64,000 nucleotides of DNA from Gigantopelta aegis (GCF_016097555.1 NC_054704.1:49752594-49816593); one strand, 5' to 3'; shown: positions 12,746-25,700, numbered from the stretch's first letter. Made by a program: numbers and translations. Notes: a model not told the origin generated them from the letters alone.

Positions 12746-13086
12746 CAGGCCTCGAATTTGGCAAATTAAAAATAGAGGGCATGGCCATTCGACCTATATT
12801 AATGGAATTTTTTTAGGTAATTACATCCAGAAAGCATGGCAACAAAGCAAACTTCCACAAGTGTTTTATGTAACACAAAAACACATTCAAAATAAAGAAG
12901 TGTCAACGTTTCTATAATAAAACAAATTTCATGAGTCATGTTTCAGTATGATGAATAGTTAGTACCATGCAAAATAAGGCTCGGCCAATTTGGCCGTGAG
13001 ACTGTGTTTAATTTTGAGGGCATTGAGGCATAGGACTAGGACATTACGGCAATTTGGCACATGGTCGCCATTAAATTTGAGCCCTG
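12746..13086. mobile_element. hAT-like MITE with CAGG-CTCRAATTT ends
   Basis: Ends CAGGCCTCGAATTTGGCAAA and CAGGGCTCAAATTTAATGGC. Direct repeats TCAAAAC (7 bp) are flush at both sides (12739-12745 and 13087-13093). AT-rich interior without coding potential. Confidence 0.78.
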
Positions 13087-13263
13087 TCAAAACAAAGTGA
13101 ATGAGGGGTGAGAATGGGGGAGCTGTTCATGTACTTATGTGTTTAACATCATTTAAGTGTATTTTTAAATAAACTTACAGACACGGTATACAATATGTAC
13201 ATTTGTCTTCATCGAAAAGAACTTTATTGACATGGACAATCTTTCTGATAATCTGTTTTACTA

Positions 13264-13580
13264 GAGGGCCCAGTGGTAAAATGTTCGCTTGATGCGCAGT
13301 CGGTCTGGAATCGATCCCTGTTGGTGGGCCCATTGGGCTATTTCTTGTTCCAACCAGTGTACCATGACTGGTATATCAAAGGCCGTAGTATGTGTTATCC
13401 TGTCTGTGGGAAGGTGCATATAAAAGATACCTTGCTGCTAATCGAAAAGAGTAGCCCATGAAGTGGCGACAGTGGGTTTCCTCTCTCAATATCAGTGTGG
13501 TCCTTAACCATATGTTTGATGCCATATAAATGTAAATAAAATGTGCTGAGTGCGTCGTTAAATAAAACATTTCCTTCCTT
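13264..13580 (+). repeat. Full-length SINE, type-1 head with A tail
   Basis: Head with box A (GCCCAGTGGTAAAATG) and box B (GGAATCGATCC), spacer CCCATTGGGCTATTTC, central block AAAAGATACCTTGCTGCTAA, tail GAGTGCGTCGTTAAATAAAA ending TTCCTTCCTTC. Confidence 0.9.
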
Positions 13581-14346
13581 CACGTTTTACAAGCAGCTTT
13601 TACCTTCCACCTTTTTTTATAATATTCCTGATATAGACGTGTATACAGACTTCCTCATTTTCAAAAGTATTTTCCTTGTTTGTCTCAAGTTCCCTGCATT
13701 GTGATTGAAAAAAGTTACAGTTTTAATACGACTAGTAACTTGGGAGTCTAATTTTGAGAATAATTTTGAAGATTGTCCACTCCAAAAGATGACCACTAGT
13801 GGGGTACATCATATGCCCATCAAAAGTAGGCCGCAATGACCTTAGTCTTAGCTATGGTACACGACACACCATCATCCCAAGTTCAGCACATACATGTAGT
13901 ATTGGGGGGGGGGGGGGGGGGGCCTCCCCCAGAAAGAAAATGGGTTAAGTTTAGGGTTAGAGTTAAGAAAACCATACAGTATGATAAGAGTAATTAATTT
14001 TGTCAAAATGTTAACTTAAACAAAAACATTTGGTTTGGGTAAAGCGCTATACCCGTTTTACCCTCTGGCAGAAACTGTGATGTAGACATAATTCAAATGT
14101 ACAAATATTAAATACTGACAGATAATGTACACCAGATATATTAATTTTGCTGTTGAATTTTACCGACAGCAGTAATTTGTATCCTGCAGCAGAAAAGTGC
14201 CATCTGTGATGCCCCAAGCCCACAGTGCCGTTGTAAAGTTCGAGCCCTGTAATGTGCAGTAATATGTGAAAAGTAGGTCACAGTGACCTTGTTATGGTAC
14301 GTGACACACCACTATCCCAAGTTGTACATGCATGTAACAAAGATAA

Positions 14347-14570
14347 AGTTTGATTGGTTTAACGACAACACATTGATTTATTACTATAATTAATCATCAG
14401 CTATTGGATGTCAAACAATTGGCAATTTTGATAGTCTTAGAGCGGAAACCTGCTACATTTTTCCATTAGTAAGTAAGGGATCTTTGATATGCACAATCCC
14501 ACAGAGGACAGCACATACCACGACCTTTGATATACTAGTTGCGGTACACTAGGTAGAGTGAGAAATGGGG
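14347..14570 (-). repeat. SINE with C tail, head lost
   Basis: Same central block and C tail as 19798; it breaks off at AGAGTGAGAAATGGGG before the tRNA-like head. Confidence 0.75.
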
Positions 14571-14708
14571 ATTTTTTGATGGTATGAATGAGGGGGGAGG
14601 GCGGATATTTTGCCATTGATCCTAGATTGACCAAACATCAGTCTGCCCCCACCTTTAAAAAATGGGAGCCCATATGCTTATGGCCTGACCGATAGATTGA
14701 AAGTATGA

Positions 14709-15000
14709 AAAGAAAGAAAGAAAGAAAGAAATGTTTTATTTAACGACACACTCAACACATTTTATTTACGGTTATATGGTGTCAGACATATGGTTAAGGA
14801 CTACAGATTTTGAGAGGAAACCTGCTGTCACCACTACATGGGCTACTCTTTCCAATTAGCAGCAAGGGATCTTTTATTTGCGCTTCCCACAGGCAGGATA
14901 GCACAAACCATGGCCTTTGTTGAACCAATTATGGATCACTGGTTGGTGCAAGTGGTTTACACCTACCCATTGAGCCTTGCGGAGCACTCATTGAAGGTAT
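14709..15000 (-). repeat. SINE, type-2 spacer with A tail, head lost
   Basis: (TTTC)n tail, A tail and central block, then the type-2 spacer CAATGGGTAGGTGTAAACCA in reverse complement. Truncated before its tRNA-like head. Confidence 0.85.
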
Positions 15001-15045
15001 GAAGTGCTCGAGCTTTTGAGGGACTTCAAGACCAGGGGGAACAAG

Positions 15046-15376
15046 AAAGAAAGAAATGTTTTATTTAACAAAACACTCTACACATTTTATTTACGGTTAT
15101 ATGGCGTCAAACATATGGTTACGGACCACACAGATAATGAGAGAGGAAACTCACTGTCGCGACTTTATGGGCTACTCTTTTCGATTAGCAGCAAGGGATC
15201 TTTTGTATGCACCATCCCACAGACAGGGTAGTACATACCATGGCCTTTGATATACCAGTCATGGTGCACTGGCTGGAACGAGAAATAGCCCAATGGGCCC
15301 ACCGACGGGGATCGATCCCAGACCGACCGCGCATCGAGCGAACGCTGTACCACTGGGCTAAGTCCCGCTCCTCAAA
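15046..15376 (-). repeat. Full-length SINE, type-1 head with A tail
   Basis: Complete in reverse complement, from GGGACTTAGCCCAGTGGTAC to a (TTTC)n tail. It lies next to the 14709 copy in the same orientation. Confidence 0.9.
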
Positions 15377-16815
15377 TCCAGGGGGGTGCTGCCCTGTAAA
15401 ATATTGAAAACTACATGCAATATTCTGCATTCTTACAAGTAAAATTCAATACCAATAATACATTTTTATTGGGAATTATTTGTGGGCTACCATCCCTTCC
15501 CGATCTGACAAGTTTGAACAATAATCTAATTACTCTAATATAGGCCTATTGTTTAACACACTAAACATAGCGGTTGTTAAATACTATATATATACAACAC
15601 CTGGCCCCAACACTTACTTGGTGTATTAGAAACAAAGCAAACAGCTTCTTCTGAAACCAATGGTGAATGGCACAAGGAATCTGGATAGTGACCTAATTAA
15701 GAAAAACAAAAATACCAGTAATGAAACGCCTTTAAACGGAACACAGATAAAAACAAAAATGGCCACCCTAATCTAATCAGAAATTGCAATATTGACCAGA
15801 CTTAACTGGAAACTATTGCTATGGTAACTGTACCTGTGTGTGAATTTATCAGTGTGTTCACAGCTTCATGGATCGGCGGCTTGGCATCTGTACATTTGAG
15901 TCAGACAATTTGTGGATCAATAACTTCCAGATAACACAAACTATAGTCCGTTTCAATTTTGAGTTAATATCCCATAGAGCAATCGCCCTGATGTAGAATG
16001 TGGCTGTCCCAGAATGTAGCATGTTATAGCTTTTGGACATCCCCAGTATTGTATACTTTATTTAATGCACGTCGCACATTTAATAAAGACGACGCCACCG
16101 ATACGAGGGCCTCGTACGAGAATAACCGACTGATAACACAAACATTACATCGGTTTGCTATTCAATATGTTATTATTGTGGCTATTAGTATTATTGCCGT
16201 TGGTCCGATTCTAACAAGCCGCCCCATTTTCTACGTCCAATTCAGACTAGGCCCATATTATATTTTATATTAGCCTACAATACACAGTTACATACTAGTC
16301 CGAACGGATATAAAAAGTGTTGACTTAATGGGCGCCGCGGCCCGTGCACTAAGTTACATACATATCGTATGTTCTCAGGCTATCTTTATGGCATTGGTCA
16401 TAATAATACATGGAAACTATTATAGCACAATTCTGACGTCACTATAGTTGCTGCCAGCTTGTAACAATACCGACTGTTATATTGACATATCATTCAACAT
16501 CACTGACATCGCTGAATATTTTTATTTTTTTAATTGATTGTGAAGCGATTACAATCATATAGACGGGCTTATTGGCCAGTGACGTCAAAGTACTGTGCGC
16601 GACCATGTTTGGAATCACGTAATCGGTCTACCATAAAGGGCGTGGTATTCACACAAAAATAACGTGAAAGCATTGCATCTGGGTGCATTTTCAGTGTTTA
16701 TGACATTTTGGGTATATTTTAGGAAAGCAAAAGCAGTATTCAACATCATTTAAAGATTATAGATTCATACCAAAGTTGGTTAAGTGTGTTAATAATTAAA
16801 GACGAAAATAATAAT

Positions 16816-16816
<1 letters not shown>
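15377..16816. other. No gene recognised; two CRE-like sites
   Basis: The 16420-16660 part is less AT-rich and contains TGACGTCA at about 16433 and 16579, the CREB/ATF consensus. No exon with a clear product was found nearby. Confidence 0.4.

Positions 16817-16860
<44 letters not shown>
16817..16860. repeat. (CA)n microsatellite
   Basis: 22 uninterrupted CA units directly before the decayed Tc1-like element. Confidence 0.95.
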
Positions 16861-16862
<2 letters not shown>

Positions 16863-18116
16863 GAAAAAAGTTAAGCATCCCTAGATATAATTAGTACTAA
16901 AACAGTTCCATTCGTAAAAACTGCAAATTACGTGACGAATATGTCAAGAATGGTGTTCCATCGAAATAATAGGAGAGTACAATGACAACTGTGACGTCCC
17001 ACAACAGAACAACATGCACGTGTATCATGCCACCCATGCTTTGCTCAAAATGCAGTATCAATACACTGCAATTGTTAACATTTAACGTCACTGTCTTGTA
17101 TTGTTTAAGTTTAATCGTTGAATATGGCACGTCGACGGTTATCAGAGGCCCAAAGATGGCGTATTATTGGTATGCATGCGACCGGCATGACCTTAAAAAG
17201 TATCGGACGTCAACTGGGGTATCATTACACCGTAATCAGCAGACTGATACGAAAACACGGGCATACCAATGCTGTAAAGGATCTCCCACGGTCAGGGAGA
17301 CCGCGCATGACGTCACAGCGCGAGGACAGGGACCTGCTTCGGCTCGTACATCGTCAACCCTTTGCTACGTCTCCTGTTCTGAAAAGCCAATAGTTACCCA
17401 ATAGACGGATGTCAGCCAGAACAGTGAGGAATCGTCTGAAATTTGCGGGATTGAAAGCCAGATGGGTCATCAAGTGTCCCTTTCTTGCTGATCATCATGA
17501 GAGACGCCGTTTAGCGTGGTGTTTGGCTCGGAGAGGTTGGAATCTGATGTTTGGGGTTGCCTGTCACATGATTGTAAACTGGATCTTGTCACCATCCAAG
17601 GCAACCTCATTGGTGATCGGTACATTCGTAACGTCCTGTAACCACTTGTTGTGCCGCATTTTGACAACCATCCACTCGCCACCAGACCTCTGTACATGGT
17701 GACAACGCTAGGCCACATCGTTCCCGAGCAGTAACAGCTTTACTCCAAACTGAAGCTGTGACGACCCTGCCCTGGCCGGCCATGAGTCCTGACCTAAACC
17801 CGCTAGAGCATGTTTAGGATATCTTGGGGGCGTCGAGTACAGGCACTGACCCCCACCTGTACAGACTCTGGCACAATTAGAGGCAGCTCTTCATCGATAA
17901 TGGCAGCAGTTGCCCATGCAGCAGATCAGACGACTTACTGGAGGGATGAGACGAATGGTGGAAGTTGTCATCCGGGCACGTGGCGGGTTTACCCGCTATT
18001 GATGATTTGTGTAATGAATGTCATCTGTGGATTTCAAATTACATTTTTCATCAATCATGATGTTGACTTGTGTTTCTGACTCTGCACCGCCATACTTATT
18101 GTGCTTCAGTTTTTGG
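16861..18116 (+). mobile_element. Decayed Tc1-like transposon
   Basis: The left end lies directly after a (CA)n microsatellite and contains AAAAAAGTTAAGCATCCCT; a diverged inverted counterpart, TGCTTCAGTTTTTGG, is seen near 18091-18105. Between them lies a broken Tc1 transposase. The ends are approximate because the terminal repeats have decayed and no flanking TA pair can be assigned safely. Confidence 0.75.
17124..17980 (+). pseudogene. Tc1-like transposase remnant
   Basis: Begins MARRRLSEAQRWRIIGMHAT with a helix-turn-helix region (TLKSIGRQLGYHYTVISRLI) and the linker KDLPRSGRPRMTS. Frame shifts follow; the second helix-turn-helix is in another frame (MSARTVRNRLKFAGLKARW, from 17409). The piece carrying the first catalytic Asp is missing: the frame goes from ARRGWN straight to the region equivalent to VWGCLSHDCKLDLVTIQGNL. 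Traces of the second Asp region and of the SPDLNPLEHVW region survive with stops near 17690-17815. Clearly inactive, and a different subfamily from the copy at 46122. Confidence 0.9.
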
Positions 18117-18448
18117 CTCAAATACAGCATATTGGAATTCTTCTTAGAAGTATGATTAAAATTTCAAAAACTGGATACACTTGTTATGGTTTCTTACTGT
18201 CAAAGATGTATTCTTGCAAAACACATCTGTTTTTTCGAAGTTGTTATCAGGCTTTCAACGCCAACACTCGTAAGACAAGTGACTGTGAAAAATACAGGGG
18301 CTGCTTAACTTGTTTCTTATATATGCGAATACAAGAGCATAGCGAATAATTTAAACATGTGCAAGCAAATATAATTTCAATTTAAAAAAAAAAAAAAATC
18401 CCTTCCTCCTTTGCAGGGGAGTAGCGTAGTTTCGACGGTCGACCCGAG

Positions 18449-18748
18449 GGAAAGAAAGAAATGTTTTATTTAACGACGCACTCAACACATTTTATTTACG
18501 GTTATATGGCGTCAGACATATGGTTAAGGACCACACATATTTTGAGAGGAAACCCGCTGTCGCCACTTCATGAGCTACTCTTTCCGATTAGCAGCAAGGG
18601 ATCTTTTATTTGCGCTTGCCACAGGCAGGATAGCACAAACTATGGCCTTTGTTGAACCAGTTATGGATCACTGATCGGTGCAAGTGGTTTACACCTACCC
18701 AATGAGCCTTGTGGAGCACTCACTCAGGGTTTGGTGTCGGTATCTGGA
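18449..18748 (-). repeat. SINE, type-2 head with A tail (3' part, split by the foldback element)
   Basis: Tail, central block and type-2 spacer; it stops at GTATCTGGA and resumes at 19371 after the 622-bp foldback insertion. Confidence 0.93.
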
Positions 18749-19370
18749 CAATCTAATTAAAATTAGCTCCACTATTACATGTGGATCTAACAGCAGCCAG
18801 TTGGAGCCTATGTCCACCAATCAAAACCGTATTGCAGAATCATGCCAGTGATTTAAAAATAATTTGAAAACATTCTGAATTATCCTGAGGGTATACGACA
18901 TGTTTCGTGTGAATTACGAATGCCTTAAAACATGTTTTTTTAAAATAAATAAATAATTTGTTATGTAAAACTGAAGACTGATAACCCATTCCGTACGTAT
19001 TGGTATGGTTCACTGTACTGCGGCCACTAAAATAGACTCGCCCGATATTTTTAGAATTTGTATGCTCCCAAATAACGTTATAAAAGGCGAAGTGTGATTG
19101 GTCAATATTTAAATTATTATTTACAGACGAAATGTTTCTTGGACATTGGAGACTACGCAGTGTTGTTAGCAATCTGATTAAAATTAGTTCTACTGGTCTA
19201 AATACGGCATTCGTAATTCACATGAAACATTATCGTATACCCTCAGGATAATTCGGAATGTTTTCAAATTATTTTCAAATCACTGGCATGATTCTGCAAG
19301 CAAGGTTTTGATTGGTGGACATGAGCTCCAACTGGCTGCTGTTAGATATAATTTTAATTTAATTAGATTG
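18749..19370. mobile_element. Foldback element, 622 bp, 9-bp target duplication
   Basis: Ends CAATCTAATTAAAATTAG and the inverted ATTAGATTG. The arms (about 18749-18925 and 19196-19370) are inverted copies of about 170 bp that include TTGGAGC, CCACCAATCAAAACC and CCCTCAGG/CCTGAGGG blocks. The exact 9-bp duplication is GTATCTGGA (18740-18748 and 19371-19379). It sits inside a SINE and splits it, so it is younger than that SINE. No coding capacity. Confidence 0.93.
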
Positions 19371-19484
19371 GTATCTGGATTAAAAATCCCATGCCTCGAC
19401 TGGGATCCGAACCCAGTACCTACCAACCTGTTGACCGATGGCCTAACCACGCCGCCACCGAGGCCGGTATTGACCCGAGGGAGA
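19371..19484 (-). repeat. Remaining head of the split SINE
   Basis: In reverse complement it gives the type-2 tRNA-like head: GGCCTCGGTGGCGGCGTGGT and box B GGGTTCGGATCCC. It completes the copy starting at 18449. Confidence 0.9.
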
Positions 19485-19797
19485 TTCGAATATAAATCTA
19501 ACAGACCCTTGTGCCTACGTTTTCCCTGGACACAGTGTGAGTGTGTGTGTGTGTGTGTACTGTAATTTTGCATTGTACAAAAATTGTTTTTGCCTCAACG
19601 ATATGCTCCTGTTTTATTTGTACTTTTGTTGGGCGTAACCATGTTTTCAAAGGGAATTTGGCTTATTTAACTTCCAGAAACTCAAATTGCCCTTTTTAGA
19701 ATTTTGTGACAGACACACCCTTTACAAAACCATTGTACCCCCTTACAAACCATAGTACCGCCTCTGGGAGGATCTGTCGGAGTGCATGGAAAGTTAA

Positions 19798-20104
19798 AGT
19801 TTGTTTAGTTTAACGACACCACTAGATCACATTGATTTATTAATCATCGACCATTGGATGTCAAACATTTGGTAATTTTGACACAGTCTTAGAGGAAATC
19901 CGCTACATTTTTCCATCAGTAACAAGGGATCTTTTATATGCACCATCCCGTAGACATAATAACACATACCACGGCCTTTGATATACCTGTCGTGGTGCAC
20001 TGGCTGGAATGAGAAATAGCACAATGGGCCCACCGATGGGGATCGATCTCAGATCGACCGCGCACCAGACTAGCGCTTTACTATTGGGCTACGTCCCGCC
20101 CCTC
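19798..20104 (-). repeat. Full-length SINE, type-1 head with C tail
   Basis: Reverse complement runs from GGGACGTAGCCCAATAGTAA through the shared central block to GACATCCAATGGTCGATGAT and CTAGTGGTGTCGTTAAACTA. Confidence 0.9.
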
Positions 20105-21103
20105 AAGTGCATGATGACGTTAATCACAGCAGGCACGGAGGAGGACAGAGGAAGAGTTCAAGTAGGAGAGTTAGGTTTAAGTAAACAAACAAACAAACAA
20201 ACATTAAAAATAGAAATATAACCAATACATACCCTCTGACGTTGTACAGTTCCCCCTACCCCTCCCCCACTGGGTACAGAAAATATAAATTTGTCACTCT
20301 ATGATAAATATTTTACTTGGAATATGTTATTTATATGTTTTCGGGATCCCGAACAAAATCATCATAGAGTGAATAATCCATTCTCTGTATCCAGAGGGAC
20401 CTGTGTAACTTCAGGGATAAGCATATAGGGATAGCTCGAGTGACCTCTAGCCCTCCCCTGTCAACATATAAACAGGGGAGGGCTAGAGGACAATCGTGCT
20501 AGCAAAGGGGTTATATACTAGTATGGTAAATCTGAAGAAAATAAAATGTTTATATTCATCAGTAAATATGTTGTCTCCAAATTGTATGGGGGTATCGGCC
20601 AAATTCTGTGATTAACACCACCCCTATTAGAAAAGGAGGTAATAAAAACCGGGGAGGGTGTAAGAAAAGTGATGGAGAAGCACGTTTTGACTTGTATCTC
20701 AACCAAGTTAACTACAATTCGTGTACAGGCGCGGATCCTGGGGGAGGGTGATAGGGTGCTTACCCCCTCCCCCGAACTTGAAAGTATCATGTAAATCCTC
20801 TTTAAAATACATGTCAGTGTACTTTGGTATACCGTAGGTGCCCTTTTTGGACGATGCACTCTCTCTCCCTAAAATAATTCTACCACTGCCCCATGTGTCG
20901 ATAAGCATCTTGGCAAACCTGTAAAGGAATAGGACCTACAGGTAAACGTATAAGTTGTAAATTGCAAGTTCGCAACCTCTTTAGGCCTAGTATTATACAA
21001 AATATTTTGCGAACAAAAATTTTCTGCCACGAATCAAATCTACTATAAAGCGCACCCAAATCCGTAAGAAACCGATGTGTGTGTGTGTGTGGGTGGGGGC
21101 CGT
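20105..21103. other. No gene; one GCGGATCC-type MITE end
   Basis: CAGGCGCGGATCCTGGGGGA at about 20726 resembles a hAT-like terminus, but no partner end was found. A short inverted pair GGGAGGGCTAGAG/CTCTAGCCCTCCC lies at 20448-20488. Confidence 0.5.
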
Positions 21104-21268
21104 GCTATTGGATGTCAAACATTTGGTAATTCTGACACTAAAATCATGAGAAGAAACCCGTTACATTTGTCCTAATGCAGAAAGGGATCTTTTATATGCA
21201 CTTTCCCACAGACAGGAAAGCACATGCCACAGCCTTTGACCAGTTGTGATGCGTTGGTTGGAACGAGC
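21104..21268 (-). repeat. SINE fragment, type-3 body
   Basis: Central block with GTTCCAACCAACGCATCACA spacer and TTTGACATCCAATAGC tail start, reverse strand. Head lost; same subtype as 50622. Confidence 0.75.
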
Positions 21269-21372
21269 AAGTTAACATACAATGCTTTTGAAGTGCTAAA
21301 TTAGAAAATGTTCTAATTGTTTCTGACTGAATTTCTGTACATAGCTTATAGACATATCTGGATTATACGGTG

Positions 21373-21900
21373 TCCGTATTGAAAGGATATAGCTCAGTTG
21401 ATAGAGCGTTCGGCCAAGGTGACCGGCCTCGGTGGCGTCGTGGCAGGCCATCGGTCTACAGGCTGGTAGGTACTGGGTTCGGATCCCAATCGAGGCATGG
21501 GATTTTTAATCCAGATACCGACTCCAAACCCTGAGTGAGTGCTCCGCAAGGCTCAATGGGTAGGTGTAAACCACTTGCACCGACCAGTGATCCATAACTG
21601 GTTCAACAAAGGCCATGGTTTGTGCTATCCTGCCTGTGGGAAGCGCAAATAAAAGATCCCTTGCTGCCAATCGGAAGAGTAGCCCATGTAGTGGCGACAG
21701 CGGGTTTCCTCTCAAAATCTGGGTGGTCCTTAACCATATGTCTGACGCCATATAACCGTAAATAAAATGTGTTGAGTGCGTCGTTAAATAAAACACTTCT
21801 TTCTTTCTTTCGGCCAAGGTATTTGGATTGTAGGATCGAACCTCCACAGCTGGCCCATTGCGCCCCCACCCCCCGTTCCAACCAGCAAAATCGGTATTGA
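21373..21900 (+). repeat. Type-3 tRNA-like SINE head, interrupted by another SINE
   Basis: GGATATAGCTCAGTTGATAG (box A) is at 21385; after the insertion at 21421-21810 it resumes with GTAGGATCGAACCTCC (box B). Not a functional tRNA: the acceptor and T stems do not close well. Confidence 0.7.
21421..21810 (+). repeat. Full-length SINE, type-2 head with A tail, inserted in a type-3 SINE
   Basis: Head GGCCTCGGTGGCGTCGTGGC, box B GGGTTCGGATCCC, spacer GGTAGGTGTAAACCACTTGC, central block, A tail and (TTTC)n. The target duplication CGGCCAAGGT (at least 10 bp) is present at 21411-21420 and 21811-21820. Confidence 0.95.
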
Positions 21901-22560
21901 TATGATACCGATACCAAACAGTATATACGGTGTACCCAGGAACGGTGGAAGCAAATAGACATGGGGGTGGGTTGGGGGATGACTGAGATCAAGGGTGCAT
22001 AGCAAAGTTTCTACAGGGTTCGGTGGTATGCTCCCATTGAAACTTTTGAAAACTAAAATTATATATACAAAGTACATTAATTTATCTTTCAACCGGGAAG
22101 TCAATAACACCATGTCCATTCCCTCCCTGCTTATGATGGGGAGCCGGTATTTTTGTTATTCATGTTCTAGTGCTCTTTGCAAGGCAGGCCGGTTTCGATG
22201 TACTGTGAACATTATTTGACACTCCCGTTTGATTAAAGCATGCCTACTGAGCGTTTGCACTGAACTTCACTAATCCTAGACATTTAAAACATTTTCAATC
22301 TCTCTCAAGAGAGATCTACCATGAACACCTATTTCTCACACCCATACCTCAGCTTTCATGGACAGCAGCATGTGTTTTCTTGCAGGCTGTCACATTTACC
22401 ATGTTTGACACTTAAACATATGTAATTATATAAATGTTTAGCACCAATTCATTCGTAAATGTTCGTCTTTTGAATAATAAAATAGTTCCTTTCTTTTCAT
22501 TTTAATATTTGAAAATTATATACTAGTATTTTAATATCTTATTCTGTCATCTTACACTAA

Positions 22561-22740
22561 TCCAGCCAGTGCACCACGACTGGTATATCAAAGGCTGTGG
22601 TATGTGCTATCATGTCTGTGGGATGGTGCATATAAAAGATCCCTTGCTGCTGATCGAAAATCTGTGTGGTCCTTAACCATATAACCGTAAATAAAATGTG
22701 TTGAGTGTGGTCGTTAAATGAAACATTTCCTTTCCTTATA
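22561..22740 (+). repeat. 5'-truncated SINE with A tail
   Basis: Starts in the CCAGTGCACCACGACTGGTA spacer, then central block, A tail and TTTCCTTTCC end. Confidence 0.85.
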
Positions 22741-25700
22741 CTTAAGTTCTTTTTTGTTTTTACATCCATGTATACGACATAGACAATACAACATGACTGG
22801 CTATTAGATGCCATTTATCTTAGTTGTAAACAACGAGTTTAAGACAAATGGCATTTAATAGATAAACATGTAGTCTGGCATTCTAATTCTTACATATCCT
22901 AAAAATAAAACCACCCTACGTTTTTAAACAAATCAAAATGACTGTTCTAATAAAGACTTACTATACAGCCCTTGACTAGCAGCTAACTTGCGCATCACAG
23001 ACAAATCAGTTTCAGGTTAATTTACACATCACAGATCAATCCATTTCAATCATGCATTTGGTTTACATTGGATGACGATGGTATGATTCAGTCATCAACT
23101 AGAACCAGCTAGTCAAATGTTATTAAATTAATACATAAGTGTGTGCGTGTTATTGGTTGGTGTTATCATAAATAATGAATGGTGTTCTCAACAACAGGTG
23201 TATAAGAAAATGAAATATGAAACATAATTTTTATGTTACAGCATGCACACAACAAAAACAAAACGCAAAATGTAAAATCAATTGATTTATTGATGTTACT
23301 CAAGCAAATATTACTACAAGCTTAACTGCCAAATGCACTAGCACTACCAATTAGACAAAATAAAAATACACATTGCAAATGATTATTAACAATTAATGTG
23401 TACAAGTTACAGACAGAAAACATTCACGTGCATTTGATTTACAACACAAATTTAAAAAACAAAAGAAGAAGAAATCTTACACACAACTACTTGTACTGAC
23501 AATAAATAAAAACCAAGACCTCTAACATAAGAGTAATGTTTAAAAACAAAAACAAATATATCAGTATTGCAATTTCTGAATGTTCTTTTTGCAGATCCCA
23601 TAATTGTTAGGTTGCAGACCTTAAGATTATTTTCTTGGATAAAAATCCTTTCCTATTAGATGCACATTTTAAAAATGCAAAAAGATCACGAATACACCCA
23701 TAGTATGAATTATTGGGTACATGCTTTAATTAAATCAATGTTACAATAGTACTTCCAAGCAAAATTATACTGATCTTGCAGACATTTTAGTAAAAAAAAC
23801 CTGTACATATCTATTTTCACATTGTTAAAAACATATTAAAGTATAGTTTGTTTTATTTAATGACACCACTAGAGCACACCGATTTTTTATCTTATCATCG
23901 GCCATTGGACGTCAAACATATGGTCATTCTGACAGGTGTTTTTTTTAGAGGAAACCCGATGTCGCCACATAGGCTACTCTTTTACGACAGGCAGCAAGGG
24001 ATCTTTTATTTGCACTTCCCACAGGCAGGATAGCACAAACCATGGCCTTTGTTGAACCAGTTATGGATCACTGGTCGGTGCTAGTGGTTTACACCTACCC
24101 ATTGAGCCTTGCGGAGCACTCACTCAGGGTTTGGAGTCGGTATCTGGATTAAAAATCCCATGACTCAACTGGGATCCGAACCCAGTACCTACCAGCCTGT
24201 AGACCGATGGCCTAACCACGACGCCACCGAGGCCGGTCTAAAAATATATTAAAGTCACATACCCTAGTTTGCAACCTTGAGAACAAACACTAAAAGTTTG
24301 GTTAATCTACAAACCTGTAACACATTTGGATAAAGTATAACAATTTAATGAAAGAAGTGTTTGTGATCTTAAAACGTGGAAATATCCTTAAGACAAAGGC
24401 CAGAGCTTCTCAAAAGTATGTGCATATTAAAAAATGCAAATCATGATTTTACAAACACCAGAATAACCATATACACTTCAGATACATGTATGGAAATGGA
24501 TATTCTAAATAATAATAATAAAAAAGATTTCATTTGTCATAAATGGCTCTATTAGTGAAAAATATGCTGTAGTGTTTAAAAACTAGGGTCTGTCACTTTA
24601 TTATTAATATTGGTTCACAATTATTTTTATACTGAAGATACTGAGTGTTTTCTGTGGAGATTTAGAATACGTAGATCATTTGTAATAAAGTAAACCACAA
24701 ATACAGGATTACAAAAATTATTAAGACAATATGCTTTAAATTTATTTTTTAACATACATGTGCCCAGCTTTAAATTTACCAAAAGGTTCACCAAGTGGCA
24801 ACCTATTATCTTGTGAACTGAAGTGTGCACAGAGTAGGTATGAATTATCTAGTTTTTACAACCTTTATTGTTAAATATGTACAAATAAATGCAGTCAGAT
24901 AAACCAAGGAAACATATTGTTTACCTAAACTACTTAACAGATGCTTTTTCAAATGTAGCTGCTAAACAGAATCAGTTTGGTTTTGGCACCAAAAATATAA
25001 TCTTCACCACTAATATTTCTGAAGAGATCTATTTTTAATACACAACTCCTTGTAATAAAAAGCAAATTGTTTTATTCTTTACTGACATTATAAATGCATA
25101 CTAATTCTGAAGTAAAAGAAAGTAATGGCAGATGCCTCATGGAGGCTATATATCTGGCGCCAAAATCTCATCACTGATTCCCTTCAACTACGAAGTACAG
25201 AGCGACAAATTCTTAGTATAAAAACAAAACAACAACAATTAGGTGCATATATATATATAAACTAGCACTGGAAAAACAAGTTTAAAATGTTACAAATTAT
25301 ACCACTTTGCACAAACCTACAGTGCAAACAAAACAAAACCAAATGCACAAAATGTGAGAAAAACTAAAAATAGATAAAATACATATAATTGTAGTAAACA
25401 AATACACATATACACCCACACACACAAACACAACGTGGTTTAATGTTATTCATGCTGTAGCATTCCATCTAATTTTTAAAAAGATGCAAAAATTAAACAA
25501 AAAATAATGTTGGATGCATTATTCTTCATTAAAACATAATGGATTTTAATGTATATAATGGCATGGCAGCTGATTATTTCCTGTTAAAGAATTAAATTAG
25601 TTTTAAAGAACAATGTACTGCTAATGATAATTAAAATAAAATAATCTAAAACTGCACTAAAAGCTTAAATTTAAGGATGACCAATCTGTATGGAAGGTTA

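Noticed and set aside
21385-21420. Possible tRNA gene (TAGCTCAGTTGATAGAGC)
   Set aside because: Box A and box B are separated by a SINE insertion, the stems do not close, and the same arrangement recurs as a SINE head; all tRNA-like sequences here are SINE heads.
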